A model generated the notes under the pieces. The model searched no databases and was not told the DNA's origin. It was given only the letters and a program-made list of their open reading frames with translations. A stretch of 47,790 nucleotides of DNA, taken from NCBI GenBank assembly GCA_017554485.1, contig JAFZIG010000053.1, forward strand, positions 1-47,790. The letters are read 5' to 3'. Position numbers and translations under genes: made by a program. How positions within the stretch are numbered: the stretch's first letter is position 1; every line of letters starts with the position of its first letter. Source of the stretch: Acidaminococcaceae bacterium. GTDB taxonomy: Bacteria > Bacillota > Negativicutes > Acidaminococcales > Acidaminococcaceae. Positions 35,161 through 43,241 of the stretch are shown here, one piece after another.

Positions 35161-36051
35161 TTATAAAACAGCTACGCCCATTGATTTGGCAAGCTTACGG
35201 ATGGCAGCTTCTGTAAGTTTACTGTATTGCAGAATCTTCGCAAGCGGCTCGCCGTTTTTTATCATTTCCGTGGCCACCGCTTTGCGTTCTTCCAATTTGC
35301 CTTCTTGTTTTGCTTTTTCCGCTGTCCGCCGTTTCATCATTTCAATTTCCATATCCAGTGTCATAATCTTAAGCCTCCAGTCTTCCCGGTTTTTGATGTG
35401 CACGGCCTCTTCGTCCAGCTTTTTAGTAAAAGCAGTCGCCGCCGCTTTTCCGTTAACGTATGCCAAAAACGCAGCCAGCTCTTTGTCCTCTGCCTTCTTC
35501 GCTGCTCTGGCGTTCAGGAAAATACATTCTGTCTTATCGTTCATCTGCAATGAAACATCCTCGCTGCAGCGGTAGGTAAAATGATAAACCGGCAGGCCTT
35601 TTCCAAAAGGGTCAAAGGTGCAGACAAAAATCACATAAGACTTGCGCAGCTCGCCGTAGAGTTTTCCTTTGCGAAGCATGTTCGTGCTGATGATGCTCTG
35701 GTAATACCGAACGCGCAACGGCAGTTCTTTGATCACCGTTTCTTCATCCATGTCCCGGTACAGCACACTCCGATTGCCCGCGCTCTGCATTTCCACATCA
35801 TAAACATTATTCTCTTTATCCGTCACATACACATCAAGGCGGATGCCTTTACTGCGCAACTGCGCAGTCATGCTTTTTTCAGTCTGGGGATAACGTATAT
35901 CCTTGATCTGTATGTGCAGGATGCTTTCCAATAATTGCTTGCAGAGGTCCTTGTTCCGAAGCACTTCCTGGAACAGGAAATTGTTGGTAATGGTCATCGC
36001 GTCCCAGTCAATTTCTTTATACAAATTTTCACCTTGCTTTCCGACCGGCAC
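35161..36051 (-). CDS. PD-(D/E)XK nuclease-family (Rpn/transposase-like) protein
   Basis: A 296-residue protein of the Rpn/PDDEXK_2 family, often labelled transposase but better described as recombination-promoting nuclease. NNFLFQEVL near 23-31, then the active-site pattern RLDVYV...DVEMQ at about 71-89, where Asp, Glu and Gln fit the D-(D/E)xK/Q core. The C-terminal region is a charged helix and a TEAAIRKLAKSMG motif. The GTG at 36051 is taken as start; a TTG at 36024 with AAGGTG upstream is a real alternative. No terminal repeats seen, so mobility is not shown. Confidence 0.82.
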   Translation of the reverse strand: MPVGKQGENLYKEIDWDAMTITNNFLFQEVLRNKDLCKQLLESILHIQIKDIRYPQTEKSMTAQLRSKGIRLDVYVTDKENNVYDVEMQSAGNRSVLYRDMDEETVIKELPLRVRYYQSIISTNMLRKGKLYGELRKSYVIFVCTFDPFGKGLPVYHFTYRCSEDVSLQMNDKTECIFLNARAAKKAEDKELAAFLAYVNGKAAATAFTKKLDEEAVHIKNREDWRLKIMTLDMEIEMMKRRTAEKAKQEGKLEERKAVATEMIKNGEPLAKILQYSKLTEAAIRKLAKSMGVAVL

Positions 36052-36279
36052 GATTCTTCCGTATCTTGATTATAGCACAACCAACTGGAAATTTCCATGA
36101 AGAGAATGTGAATAACGCCCCTAACTTTGACCCTCGCTCCAATTTCGCTTCTAAGGCCCCTGAAAGCAAAAACAGGCATCAATTAATGCATAAACGCTGT
36201 CCTGCTTCACAAACGATTTGCGCTGAATTGTATATATTAGGAGTTTATTATTTCGTATAATTAGATAGTTTCGTTGAAT

Positions 36280-36358
36280 TGTGCGACAATTTGAGATGCT
36301 AAAGCACACGTCGCACACAATATATAGACTTCTAATTTGTGTTTAGCACAATATATAG
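36280..36358. repeat. Inverted and direct short repeats in a non-coding gap
   Basis: The 365-bp gap 36052-36415 has no credible gene. It holds a perfect inverted repeat TGTGCGAC/GTCGCACA (36280-36287, 36310-36317) and two direct copies of CACAATATATAG (36316-36327, 36347-36358), 31 bp apart. They look like protein-binding sites but the protein is unknown. Confidence 0.35.
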
Positions 36359-36415
36359 AGATTTCTCCTACGTCCTTACAAAAGAGAGCACTGCACAGTT
36401 ACTTATATCCTTTTC

Positions 36416-37069
36416 TTATCTGGGAACCGGTTTAACCCCGTTGCCGCCCCCACTCTTTTGCTGATATTCCAGTGCCTTGCCCCGGATCAGTTCCCCACCC
36501 GGCGCCAGTTTTCCGTAATGCTCCGGATCCGGCAGGAACCACAAATCCCAACAGGCTTCCGCATCACCGCTGCCTGGCCCGTAACCGTCCTTGAACGCTG
36601 CTTCACAGTGCGTCGTCACGGTGTCGCGGCTTACCGGCAATTCCAGTTCTCCGCAAAGCACCGCCACCAATTTTGCCATCTTTTCTATTTGCGGCTTCGT
36701 TGGCAGAGCCGGCCCAAAATCAAGCAAGGCACAATGGGAAGGGGTATTGGGCGTGATTTCCGTCACACCCCATGCCGTACGTGGATTGCCCACGCCGGGT
36801 ACCCAGCAGCGAGAACACGTGCCGCAGCACAGGGCAATGGCAACCGCGCCCTGATTGCGCAGCCAGGTATGAGGTTTTTCTTCCGTAAATTCTTTGCAGC
36901 AAACATAAACCTGCCCGAGCCTGTCCACGCATAAATGGTAATTGTCATCCGGCTGTTCATATCCTGCACCGGTCCAGTGCAGGTAAATATGGTTGACCTT
37001 CCCTTTTGCTTTTTGCGCTTTCTGCTTCAGTTCAAGCATCGTAATATGTTTTGCTCTTTTTACAATCAT
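36416..37069 (-). CDS. N-acetylmuramoyl-L-alanine amidase, phage-endolysin-like
   Basis: A 217-residue amidase_2-type (PGRP-like) protein predicted to cut between muramic acid and L-alanine in peptidoglycan. HIYLHWTGAGY near 27-37 carries the first zinc His; VTTHCEAAFKDGYGPGSGD near 146-164 the second His and the DWxLWFLPD-like end. It has no signal peptide, as phage endolysins. It also has many cysteines (CCGTCSRC). Start at ATG 37069 with GGGAG 9 nt upstream; an upstream extension to 37132 crosses no ribosome site. No holin or phage structural gene is adjacent. Confidence 0.82.
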   Translation of the reverse strand: MIVKRAKHITMLELKQKAQKAKGKVNHIYLHWTGAGYEQPDDNYHLCVDRLGQVYVCCKEFTEEKPHTWLRNQGAVAIALCCGTCSRCWVPGVGNPRTAWGVTEITPNTPSHCALLDFGPALPTKPQIEKMAKLVAVLCGELELPVSRDTVTTHCEAAFKDGYGPGSGDAEACWDLWFLPDPEHYGKLAPGGELIRGKALEYQQKSGGGNGVKPVPR

Positions 37070-37136
37070 TAATTGCGTCTCCCGTCTAACGTTCTGTTTT
37101 GTTATGCGTAGTTTGCGTTTTACTAAAAACACAAAA

Positions 37137-37180
37137 CAAAAACTCCGGTTCTTTTGCGAATTTACCAGCAGAACCGGAAT
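37137..37180 (-). terminator. Terminator-like hairpin in the amidase leader
   Basis: TCCGGTTCT (37144-37152) pairs with AGAACCGGA (37170-37178) and is followed on the minus strand by GTTTTTGTTTTG. It lies 70-110 bp before the amidase start and about 35 bp after a TATAAT at 37213-37218 (minus strand), so it may attenuate the amidase transcript or end a short RNA. Confidence 0.55.
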
Positions 37181-37314
37181 TTCGATTTTCTCTGTTCTAT
37201 AACGATTTGGTTATTATATCCATGTTATGACAGATTGCACGCCGTACAGGATAGTATTATATCATAATCTCATCTTCATTCAAGAATACTTCACAGAAAA
37301 TTTTCAACATCCTA

Positions 37315-37343
37315 TTGCATTTCGCGGTTACAAACCGTATAAT
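37315..37343 (+). promoter_or_regulatory. Promoter of the type III toxin-antitoxin locus
   Basis: TTGCAT (37315-37320), a 17-bp spacer and a perfect TATAAT (37338-37343). The start would be near 37350, about 30 bp before the first RNA repeat. Confidence 0.7.
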
Positions 37344-37349
37344 GGATAC

Positions 37350-37524
37350 AGGAGATGAGCAATCATCCCGCTTCGCTAAATGATGACGAGTGACGGTTCT
37401 GACTCGTCGGTAAAATAAAAACTGACCGAGCGAAGATGACGAGTGACGGTTCTGACTCGTCGGTAAAATAAAAACTGACCGGGCGAAGAAACTGCGAGGT
37501 TGGCCAAATCGGCCAGCCTCGTTT
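37350..37524 (+). ncRNA. Type III antitoxin RNA precursor (CptI/ToxI-like)
   Basis: Between a promoter and the toxin gene lie two tandem 53-bp repeats and a strong terminator. In type III systems such repeats are cut by the toxin itself into short RNAs that fold as pseudoknots and hold the toxin inactive. Each unit here contains GACGAGT...ACTCGTC (7-bp stem, 10-nt loop) and a GGT...ACC pairing, consistent with a folded unit. The 5' and 3' limits are estimates from the promoter and terminator. Confidence 0.75.
37382..37487 (+). repeat. Two tandem 53-bp repeats of the antitoxin RNA
   Basis: Units 37382-37434 and 37435-37487 differ at one base (A at 37430, G at 37483). No spacer between them and no further copy, which excludes CRISPR. 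Confidence 0.95.
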
Positions 37525-37530
37525 ATTTTG
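37495..37530 (+). terminator. Terminator between antitoxin repeats and toxin gene
   Basis: CGAGGTTGGCC pairs with GGCCAGCCTCG (one G-U) around a 5-nt loop, followed by TTTATTTTG. Read-through would yield toxin mRNA, so it sets the RNA-to-toxin ratio, as in known type III loci. Confidence 0.88.
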
Positions 37531-37546
37531 TACCTAAGGAGGACAC

Positions 37547-38065
37547 ATGTCCATGGACTTTCTATCACAGGTATATTTGCTTTCAAATAGATTTATTCAG
37601 GATTATCCGGCAACCAAATACCATGAACTCATGCACAAGCAAGGCCGCCCATATACCTGCCTCTTAATTGATACACATGACGATTATTTCATATGCGTCC
37701 CGTTCCGGTCATCCATCAATCACACTAACGCCTACTTCTTCAAACGAACTGTGCGTTCCAAGAAAACACGCTCCGGCCTTGATTACTCAAAAATTGTCAT
37801 TATCAAAAATCCGGACTATATTGATTCAACCACGCCAGCAGTTGTTGACCAAGACGAATACAACGAGATGATGGCCCATCTTCCGCAGATTGTCAAAGAA
37901 GCCGTTTCGTATGTCAATACATACATTAACCATGTCAACGGAATCGCTCCGCTTCATCCAAAACAGTTTTTCCGTCAATATGGGTATACAACATTAACCT
38001 ATTTCCATGATCTTTTGGGAATTGCAACTCCTGGATCATCAGATAACGATAATCCAAACGAATGA
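37547..38065 (+). CDS. Type III endoribonuclease toxin, CptN/ToxN-like
   Basis: A 172-residue protein. The N-terminal part (GRPYTCLLIDTHDDYFICVPFRSSINH near 33-59, cited in part) has the beta-barrel pattern of the ToxN/AbiQ/CptN fold, followed by KTRSGLDYSKIVII and a helical C-terminal region with LPQIVKEAV. I judge it closest to the CptIN group. The toxin cuts RNA when its antitoxin RNA is lost, e.g. on phage infection. The AAGGAGG site is 4 nt before ATG 37547 and 10 nt before ATG 37553; the second may be the true start. The RNA repeats and terminator directly upstream are the strongest evidence. Confidence 0.82.
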   Translation: MSMDFLSQVYLLSNRFIQDYPATKYHELMHKQGRPYTCLLIDTHDDYFICVPFRSSINHTNAYFFKRTVRSKKTRSGLDYSKIVIIKNPDYIDSTTPAVVDQDEYNEMMAHLPQIVKEAVSYVNTYINHVNGIAPLHPKQFFRQYGYTTLTYFHDLLGIATPGSSDNDNPNE

Positions 38066-38093
38066 TGATGCTATTTTTTCTCCCACACCATCA

Positions 38094-38948
38094 TTAATGT
38101 TCCAATCTTCCGCAACACTTTTTATATTTTTTCCCGCTGCCGCAGGGGCAGGGATCGTTCCTGCCAACCTTTCTCTTCGGGGCAGATTCCGAAAGTCGTT
38201 CCTCGGAAACCGGGGCTGCCATCCCAAGCCTTTCACAATTCGCTACAAACTCGGCCATCAGTGCGCGTCCGTCCGGAATATCTTCATCTTTTTCCGGAAT
38301 ATCATCCAATGGCAATAGCGGATTTTCTATTTCGTTTGGTTTCCAGCCTCGCAAGACCGGGTTAGGCAAAACCTGGTAGAGGCGGTTCCCCAACGTGCGG
38401 AAGCGTTCTACCTGTTCAACCGTGTAGAAATGTATTTCCCCAAATTTCTCAGAGTCAAGCAGTGACATAACCCAGGATTTGCCTTCACACAAGGCCATCG
38501 GCTGTAATAAAACACAATCATCTACGAGCTGCTGAGCCCATCCGTCATCAAGCCCCAATTCTGTCTTCGCGAATTCGATGATTGCATCTGCTTCCGGCAT
38601 ATCCAGCAGTCCTTCTTTGAACTTGAATAACGTTTCTTCATCATATTCACGATAAGGAGCGGCTATCCTGGCTGAAATGAAATTGCCCAAATCTCTCTCG
38701 TCTATAGCGACCAAATGCTCAATCACGATTTCCGGCTCTTCCATTCCCTCTGTCATTACACAGCAATGGTGCCAGAAAAGATTCTCATCACACCGGTCCA
38801 AAACCCGTCTGAACTGTTGCCCGGTTACCTCCGGGTGCCACTCCGATATTTTTGCCGACACAAATTTTACGGGTACGGACCAGTAAAAATGCGCAAAAGC
38901 TTCCAAAAGATTTCCCAACGCTTCATCTGTCATATCAATCGCACTCAC
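38094..38948 (-). CDS. SEC-C motif protein
   Basis: A 284-residue protein ending with the zinc-binding SEC-C motif: [18 protein letters not shown] at about 264-281. The preceding part is acidic and helical, without a recognised enzyme motif. SEC-C tails occur on SecA and YecA-type proteins and bind metal or partner proteins. Last of four genes; its GTG start lies inside the upstream YkgJ gene (14-bp overlap), though an ATG at 38933 is possible. In the operon it might be an adaptor. It is convergent with the type III toxin, 28 bp between stops. Confidence 0.8.
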   Translation of the reverse strand: MSAIDMTDEALGNLLEAFAHFYWSVPVKFVSAKISEWHPEVTGQQFRRVLDRCDENLFWHHCCVMTEGMEEPEIVIEHLVAIDERDLGNFISARIAAPYREYDEETLFKFKEGLLDMPEADAIIEFAKTELGLDDGWAQQLVDDCVLLQPMALCEGKSWVMSLLDSEKFGEIHFYTVEQVERFRTLGNRLYQVLPNPVLRGWKPNEIENPLLPLDDIPEKDEDIPDGRALMAEFVANCERLGMAAPVSEERLSESAPKRKVGRNDPCPCGSGKKYKKCCGRLEH

Positions 38949-39489
38949 TCATCATTTCCCGAAACTCTTCCATAAAATCCTCGTCAAACGCCTCATAATC
39001 CGGATCCTGTTTCAGCCGCTCTATTATCTCATAAACAACAGGACAGACTTCTGCATTCTCCAACATGCTGAGCAAACTCCCAATGCGATCCCGTTTATTC
39101 GTATGTGGATATTCCTTGCAAGAACGAGGCCTGCACTCTCCCAAAAGGCAGGATCCATCTGGCTGTAAAAAGTCACAAGGCTTGTGCCGGGTAATATAAT
39201 TCCCTCCAGCGTCATCCTTTTCCAAAAACTGTCTCTTGAATTCTGCAACATCCAGTTTTAGATACTTTGCATCTTTTTCAAGGTCTTCCACGGGTATGCT
39301 TCCATAAAACTCTTTGCAACAGTTCCGGCATTTGCTGCAATCGTAATTGGCGAACAGCTCACGGTGAAGCCGGTTCACTTTTTTATCAAATGTTTTCGGA
39401 TTAGCGTACCCTTTCAGAAAAGAACGGAACGCATAATTCTCTTCTTCCTTTTTTCGAGCAATCCTTTTTACGTTCTTTGGACTAATCAT
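38935..39489 (-). CDS. YkgJ-family cysteine-cluster protein
   Basis: A 184-residue protein with the YkgJ/UPF0153 pattern: [11 protein letters not shown] near 51-61, then [24 protein letters not shown] near 105-128 (cited in part) and a final CPVV. These cysteines bind zinc or iron-sulfur; YkgJ proteins have no firm function. The start overlaps the upstream stop (ATGA) and the end overlaps the SEC-C gene, so it is made in step with its neighbours. Confidence 0.85.
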   Translation of the reverse strand: MISPKNVKRIARKKEEENYAFRSFLKGYANPKTFDKKVNRLHRELFANYDCSKCRNCCKEFYGSIPVEDLEKDAKYLKLDVAEFKRQFLEKDDAGGNYITRHKPCDFLQPDGSCLLGECRPRSCKEYPHTNKRDRIGSLLSMLENAEVCPVVYEIIERLKQDPDYEAFDEDFMEEFREMMSECD

Positions 39490-40154
39490 ATGGCGCCCCC
39501 GTTATCATGATTATCTTCATTTTTTTCATCCGCTTCACTAAGTATCATCGCTTCCAGATTATCCACAATGAATTCCTGCGCCTGCTGCCCGTAAAGCGTT
39601 ATCACGTAACCTGCCCCGTCGGCCCGCACCCGTTCTTCTGTGCGGATGCCTAATTGCAGTCCCTTGTGCGTTGGCACCTTGAAGGTTTTGTTTTCATACT
39701 TTTCATAAACCTGCTCATACAAATATCCCTGACGGAGCAGCCACTTCGTAACGGTTTTGTAAGATAGTTTTTGGTATGTATATTCATCCAAAGGCTCATT
39801 GATCTGCTCAACCACTCGTGAAATCGCCTTATCCTCTTTATAAGTAAACAAATGCCTTACTTCCAGAGGGAATGACTGTTTGTCACTGTTTTTCGGTTTC
39901 CCTCCCACAAATCCTCTGTTCTTATGTACTTCCTCCAAGACTTCTTTGATAAAATACATGCAGCGGATTACATTGGGGTTGTGCAAAACAGAGTCCTCTT
40001 CCACCGGCGCGTTGTTGACCGGGTTGCAGCCATCCGCAATGCGTTGCGCATAAAGTATTGCTTTTTCTAATTTAACAAGGTCATATTTTTTTATTTCTGT
40101 TTTTTCCAAAACAAACGTACTTCCTTTCACATTATGGAAACAATTTGTTCCCAT
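39486..40154 (-). CDS. Unknown protein with winged-helix-like C-terminus
   Basis: I do not recognise this 222-residue protein. The N-terminal part (about 22-80) is helical with ILYAQRIADGCNPVNNAP; the middle (KLSYKTVTKWLLRQGYLYEQ near 129-148) and the following strand pair resemble a winged helix; the end is acidic. Start ATG 40154 follows the ATPase stop directly, with AAGGTG 9 nt upstream inside the ATPase gene; a TTG at 40109 with AAGGAAG is an alternative. Position between a GHKL ATPase and a YkgJ protein suggests a DNA- or partner-binding subunit. Confidence 0.72.
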   Translation of the reverse strand: MGTNCFHNVKGSTFVLEKTEIKKYDLVKLEKAILYAQRIADGCNPVNNAPVEEDSVLHNPNVIRCMYFIKEVLEEVHKNRGFVGGKPKNSDKQSFPLEVRHLFTYKEDKAISRVVEQINEPLDEYTYQKLSYKTVTKWLLRQGYLYEQVYEKYENKTFKVPTHKGLQLGIRTEERVRADGAGYVITLYGQQAQEFIVDNLEAMILSEADEKNEDNHDNGGAI

Positions 40155-42482
40155 CTACTTTTTCACCTTCTCTACCCTGGCGCTGATTTCCCGGATCATA
40201 TTGGAAATCGGCACAATAGCCCTGGCTGCAATCTTTGTATGCCGTTCCACCTCGGCAGAAATGTCCATGGACTCCCCGGTGTCCTGGATCTGTTCCGCGC
40301 AAAAGGTTTCAATCGACATAGCGAATACCACCATCGTAAGGTTATATTCCTCTTTCTTCAGCTCAATCTCTTCCTGCTGCTTCAAGTCGTTGATTTCCGT
40401 CAGCAGGTACTTGTTGTCCATGTTCACAAAGTAATCCAGCGTATCTTCTGTCTTCCGCCGGATGATTGCGCTTTCCTCGTTCATCCCGTACTTTTCCCAC
40501 TGATCGCGGTACACCGGGATAATGTTGGGCAACGCTTTACGCTGCTGCGCCTTAGACCGTTTTCTAGCGCCCGGGTTCTCATTTTCCCGTCGGTTCACCA
40601 AAGGTACCGGTTCCACCACCATAACGGAAAACTCATTATGAAACTTGCTTGCTACGTATTCGTCTTCAATCTCCGTAACATAGGTCGCCATCATCCCCGT
40701 GATCAGTTCGTCGGGAAAAGCCAGTTCCAGACGGCACAGACCGTTCACGCAGGAGACGCTGTGAATCAGTTCATCCACCGGGCTGCCATCTAAAAACACG
40801 TGCAGGGTTCCCGGTTCTTTTTCACGCTTAAAGTAATCGTTGGATGCGTCCGTGGAAAACTGCACTGTAAAATTCCGTCCTATGGAAATGAGCTTCGGCA
40901 ATTTTTCCTGGCTTTGCTTGCTTTTTAAGGTAAAGTATGTGGGATGTTTTCTCCCCACGTATTTCTGTACGGAATCCATCAGCTGGAACGGGTCGTTGAT
41001 GCGCTTCCCATCAAAAAACAGCCGGGAAAGCAACTTATCTTGGGAACACATCTTCTGAAGCCGTTTGGTAATGGTCTCATCCACCTTTGCAGCTTTTTGC
41101 ACAGCTTCCTGCCGGCGCCGGTTCTGGATTTCCAGCAACGTTGTATTTTCCAGCAGCACAGCTGCCAGGTTTTCCTTCACCGCCTTGGCAAAAGAACTGT
41201 TCATCAACCTGTCGCGGCTGGCCATGAACAGGTCTTCCCTGTGGGCAGGATCCAGCCCGTTACAGTCCAGGAAAATCAACAAACTGTCTGCCAAATAGGA
41301 CAAGCCAATCTTATCGTTATTCAGGTAACTCTTCGCTAAGGTACCGTGAGTCTGTCCGTTCACAGTAAAAAACACGGATTCCGTGTCCTTGATCTGGCCG
41401 AATTCCCTTTTAATGGTTTTTATCCGTTCATCGCTGAGGTTTTTCAGCAAATAAATCTGGTAGCCGATACGCTGCCGGTCTGCAGAAAAGAACCCTGTCA
41501 GAGGAAACCCTTCTTCAAACACCTCTGTGCTTTGTGACATGACAAAGAACAGGCCCTGCAGAATGCTTCGGTGTTCCGGGTTATACTGCCTGCGGCACTC
41601 CCGTATCTCCACCGGCAACGGCAATCCGGGAATCAGCGCATTCAGACGGTAGCGCAGGTCGTACCCGATGAGGGACTTGTAAGGAATATCATAATCAAAC
41701 AACTTAAAAATCGCGCCATATTCCAGGTCTTCATAACCGCCGCTCATCTTGGGCACGGCATTGACGCTTTTGGCGGAAAAAGAAAAAATGCTGCCGTCGG
41801 GCTGGCACAAATAGGTGTACATCGTACTTTTGCGCCCGTCCCTGGCGCCTTCCCTGCGCACGATGCTGAAGGCCCACTTGTTGGTTTTGCCTTTGGCCAT
41901 GTCCGGGCATTTCCGGGTCAGAATCACTTCAAAATTGTTCTTACCGGAAAACGGCAGGACGCCGGTACCGCCCATGTTGTATTTGCCCTGCACAAAATTG
42001 ATCTTCAGCTTATTGTTACGGCTGATAGACAAAATCGTATCCGTCAGGCTTTCCGGCGACTGGCCTTCGCCGTTATCAACCAGTGTAAAATTTACATGAC
42101 CCTTCTTTTCACCAGTTGCCGCAAGAATGATGTCCGAAGCATACCGGCTCCGCATCTCTTCCGAAAGGATCCCATCCTTTGCGCCATAAAACCTGGCGAT
42201 GGCCTCATGCATGGTTTTGGGGGCTTCCGGGCTTTCCGGATCAATACCGGCCTGCATGCACTTTTTGATGAGGATAGCATCGACAGAATTGATAATCTTT
42301 TCTACGATAGCTGCATCCGGTTTGCTCTGCTGGTTTCGTATTGTGGAAACATTATTTTCATTGGCGCCGAAGGGTTTCCAGTAATCCAGGTTTTTCCATA
42401 GCCCTTCATTGTTTAGCAGATGGATTACATTTTCCTCTGTTTCTGCTTTTAAAATGCTTAACGCCAGTTTCTTGATATCCAT
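40155..42482 (-). CDS. GHKL-type ATPase, large (775 aa)
   Basis: A 775-residue ATPase of the Hsp90/MutL/histidine-kinase fold, without a kinase dimerisation domain. Bergerat motifs: N-box IVEKIINSVDAI at 59-70 with Glu61, Asn65 and Asp68; G1 VDNGEG at 135-140; G2 GGTGVLPF at 171-178. The middle (about 330-440) has SVFFTVNGQTHG and DPAHREDLFMASRDR, as in the transducer part of Hsp90-like proteins; the C-terminal 90 residues are coiled coil. Such proteins work as ATP-gated clamps. Leads a coupled four-gene operon. Not a known chaperone or topoisomerase. Confidence 0.82.
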   Translation of the reverse strand: MDIKKLALSILKAETEENVIHLLNNEGLWKNLDYWKPFGANENNVSTIRNQQSKPDAAIVEKIINSVDAILIKKCMQAGIDPESPEAPKTMHEAIARFYGAKDGILSEEMRSRYASDIILAATGEKKGHVNFTLVDNGEGQSPESLTDTILSISRNNKLKINFVQGKYNMGGTGVLPFSGKNNFEVILTRKCPDMAKGKTNKWAFSIVRREGARDGRKSTMYTYLCQPDGSIFSFSAKSVNAVPKMSGGYEDLEYGAIFKLFDYDIPYKSLIGYDLRYRLNALIPGLPLPVEIRECRRQYNPEHRSILQGLFFVMSQSTEVFEEGFPLTGFFSADRQRIGYQIYLLKNLSDERIKTIKREFGQIKDTESVFFTVNGQTHGTLAKSYLNNDKIGLSYLADSLLIFLDCNGLDPAHREDLFMASRDRLMNSSFAKAVKENLAAVLLENTTLLEIQNRRRQEAVQKAAKVDETITKRLQKMCSQDKLLSRLFFDGKRINDPFQLMDSVQKYVGRKHPTYFTLKSKQSQEKLPKLISIGRNFTVQFSTDASNDYFKREKEPGTLHVFLDGSPVDELIHSVSCVNGLCRLELAFPDELITGMMATYVTEIEDEYVASKFHNEFSVMVVEPVPLVNRRENENPGARKRSKAQQRKALPNIIPVYRDQWEKYGMNEESAIIRRKTEDTLDYFVNMDNKYLLTEINDLKQQEEIELKKEEYNLTMVVFAMSIETFCAEQIQDTGESMDISAEVERHTKIAARAIVPISNMIREISARVEKVKK

Positions 42483-42507
42483 TTAAATGCTCTCCTTGAA
42501 ACGGCTT

Positions 42508-42987
42508 TCAATCTGTAAATTCCGCTATCTCTTCCAAAGCAGCCACGATTTTCTTCAGCCCTGCTTCGTCTTCTTCCGTAAAACGGTTCTTCAGGGGACT
42601 GTCAATGTCCAGTACGCCGACAAGCTTGCCGTTTTTGTGGATGGGAATCACGATTTCCGCATTACTGTCGCTGTCGCAGGCGATGTGCCCGGGGAACTGA
42701 TGCACATCGTCCACCCGCTGCACTTTGTCCTGTAACGCCGCTGCGCCGCAGACCCCGGCGCATAACGGGATGCGGATACAAGCCGGGTTGCCCTGAAATG
42801 GTCCCAGCACTAATGAATCTCGGTTCATCAGATAAAAACCTGCCCAGTTCAAGTCAGGCAGCGCGTTCATCAGCAGCGCGGAGGTGTTGGCCAGCACCGG
42901 CAGCCAGTAGTTCTCTTCTTCGCCCAATGCTTTCACCTGCTGTACAAGCAAATCGTAGTCGGGCGTTTCATTTTTATTTTTTTTCAT
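42508..42987 (-). CDS. msrC: Free methionine-R-sulfoxide reductase (GAF type)
   Basis: Reduces free methionine-(R)-sulfoxide. The 159-residue GAF protein matches YebR/fRMsr: NWAGFYL near 47-53, and cysteines 70, 80 and 104 with the same spacing (10 and 24) as the catalytic set, in NPACIRIP, GVCGAA and GHIACDSDSN. It ends 25 bp before the GHKL ATPase start, same strand, so some transcripts may run on, but it is a widespread housekeeping gene and marks the right edge of the island. Confidence 0.92.
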   Translation of the reverse strand: MKKNKNETPDYDLLVQQVKALGEEENYWLPVLANTSALLMNALPDLNWAGFYLMNRDSLVLGPFQGNPACIRIPLCAGVCGAAALQDKVQRVDDVHQFPGHIACDSDSNAEIVIPIHKNGKLVGVLDIDSPLKNRFTEEDEAGLKKIVAALEEIAEFTD

Positions 42988-43021
42988 TTTGCTGTAACTC
43001 CTGAAAAATATCGATTTAAGG

Positions 43022-43133
43022 AAACATTGATTAAACGAGTTTGTGCGATGGACTATTGCGCAGATGAATGAATCATCAGATTCTTAGTACTCATTCTGCT
43101 TTTCGCAATTCGCCCTTGCTTTGGTTAATTCAT
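43022..43133. repeat. Imperfect palindromic sequence
   Basis: The arms TTGATTAAACG...TGCGA...ATTGCG (from 43027) and the complement of ATTAACC...GGGCGA...ATTGCG (ending 43131) pair loosely over about 45 bp. It may be a worn small inverted-repeat element. The 254-bp gap otherwise holds only the next promoter. Confidence 0.3.
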
Positions 43134-43158
43134 TATATCATTAATTTCTGTTTTCTGT

Positions 43159-43164
43159 TATAAT
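43159..43164 (+). promoter_or_regulatory. -10 box of the exported-protein gene at 43242
   Basis: TATAAT, 77 bp before the start. No clear -35. Confidence 0.4.
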
Positions 43165-43241
43165 GAGCATAGGAATAATTCTCTTTCCCTGTTTGATGAT
43201 ATCCGGTTATTTTTATATTTTATTTTGGGGAGGAACCGCAT

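Noticed and set aside
35161..36051. Classical insertion sequence
   Set aside because: The PD-(D/E)XK family is often called transposase, but no terminal inverted repeats or target duplication flank the gene.
37382..37487. CRISPR array
   Set aside because: Two directly abutting 53-bp units without spacers and without cas genes; the type III antitoxin reading explains them.
37257..37586. 109-residue leftward frame
   Set aside because: It covers the antitoxin repeats, the promoter and the terminator on the opposite strand; composition is not protein-like and there is no ribosome site.
31446..42482. Intact prophage
   Set aside because: XRE repressor, Ltp protein and amidase are phage-like, but there is no integrase, terminase, capsid, tail or holin gene and no att repeats were found.
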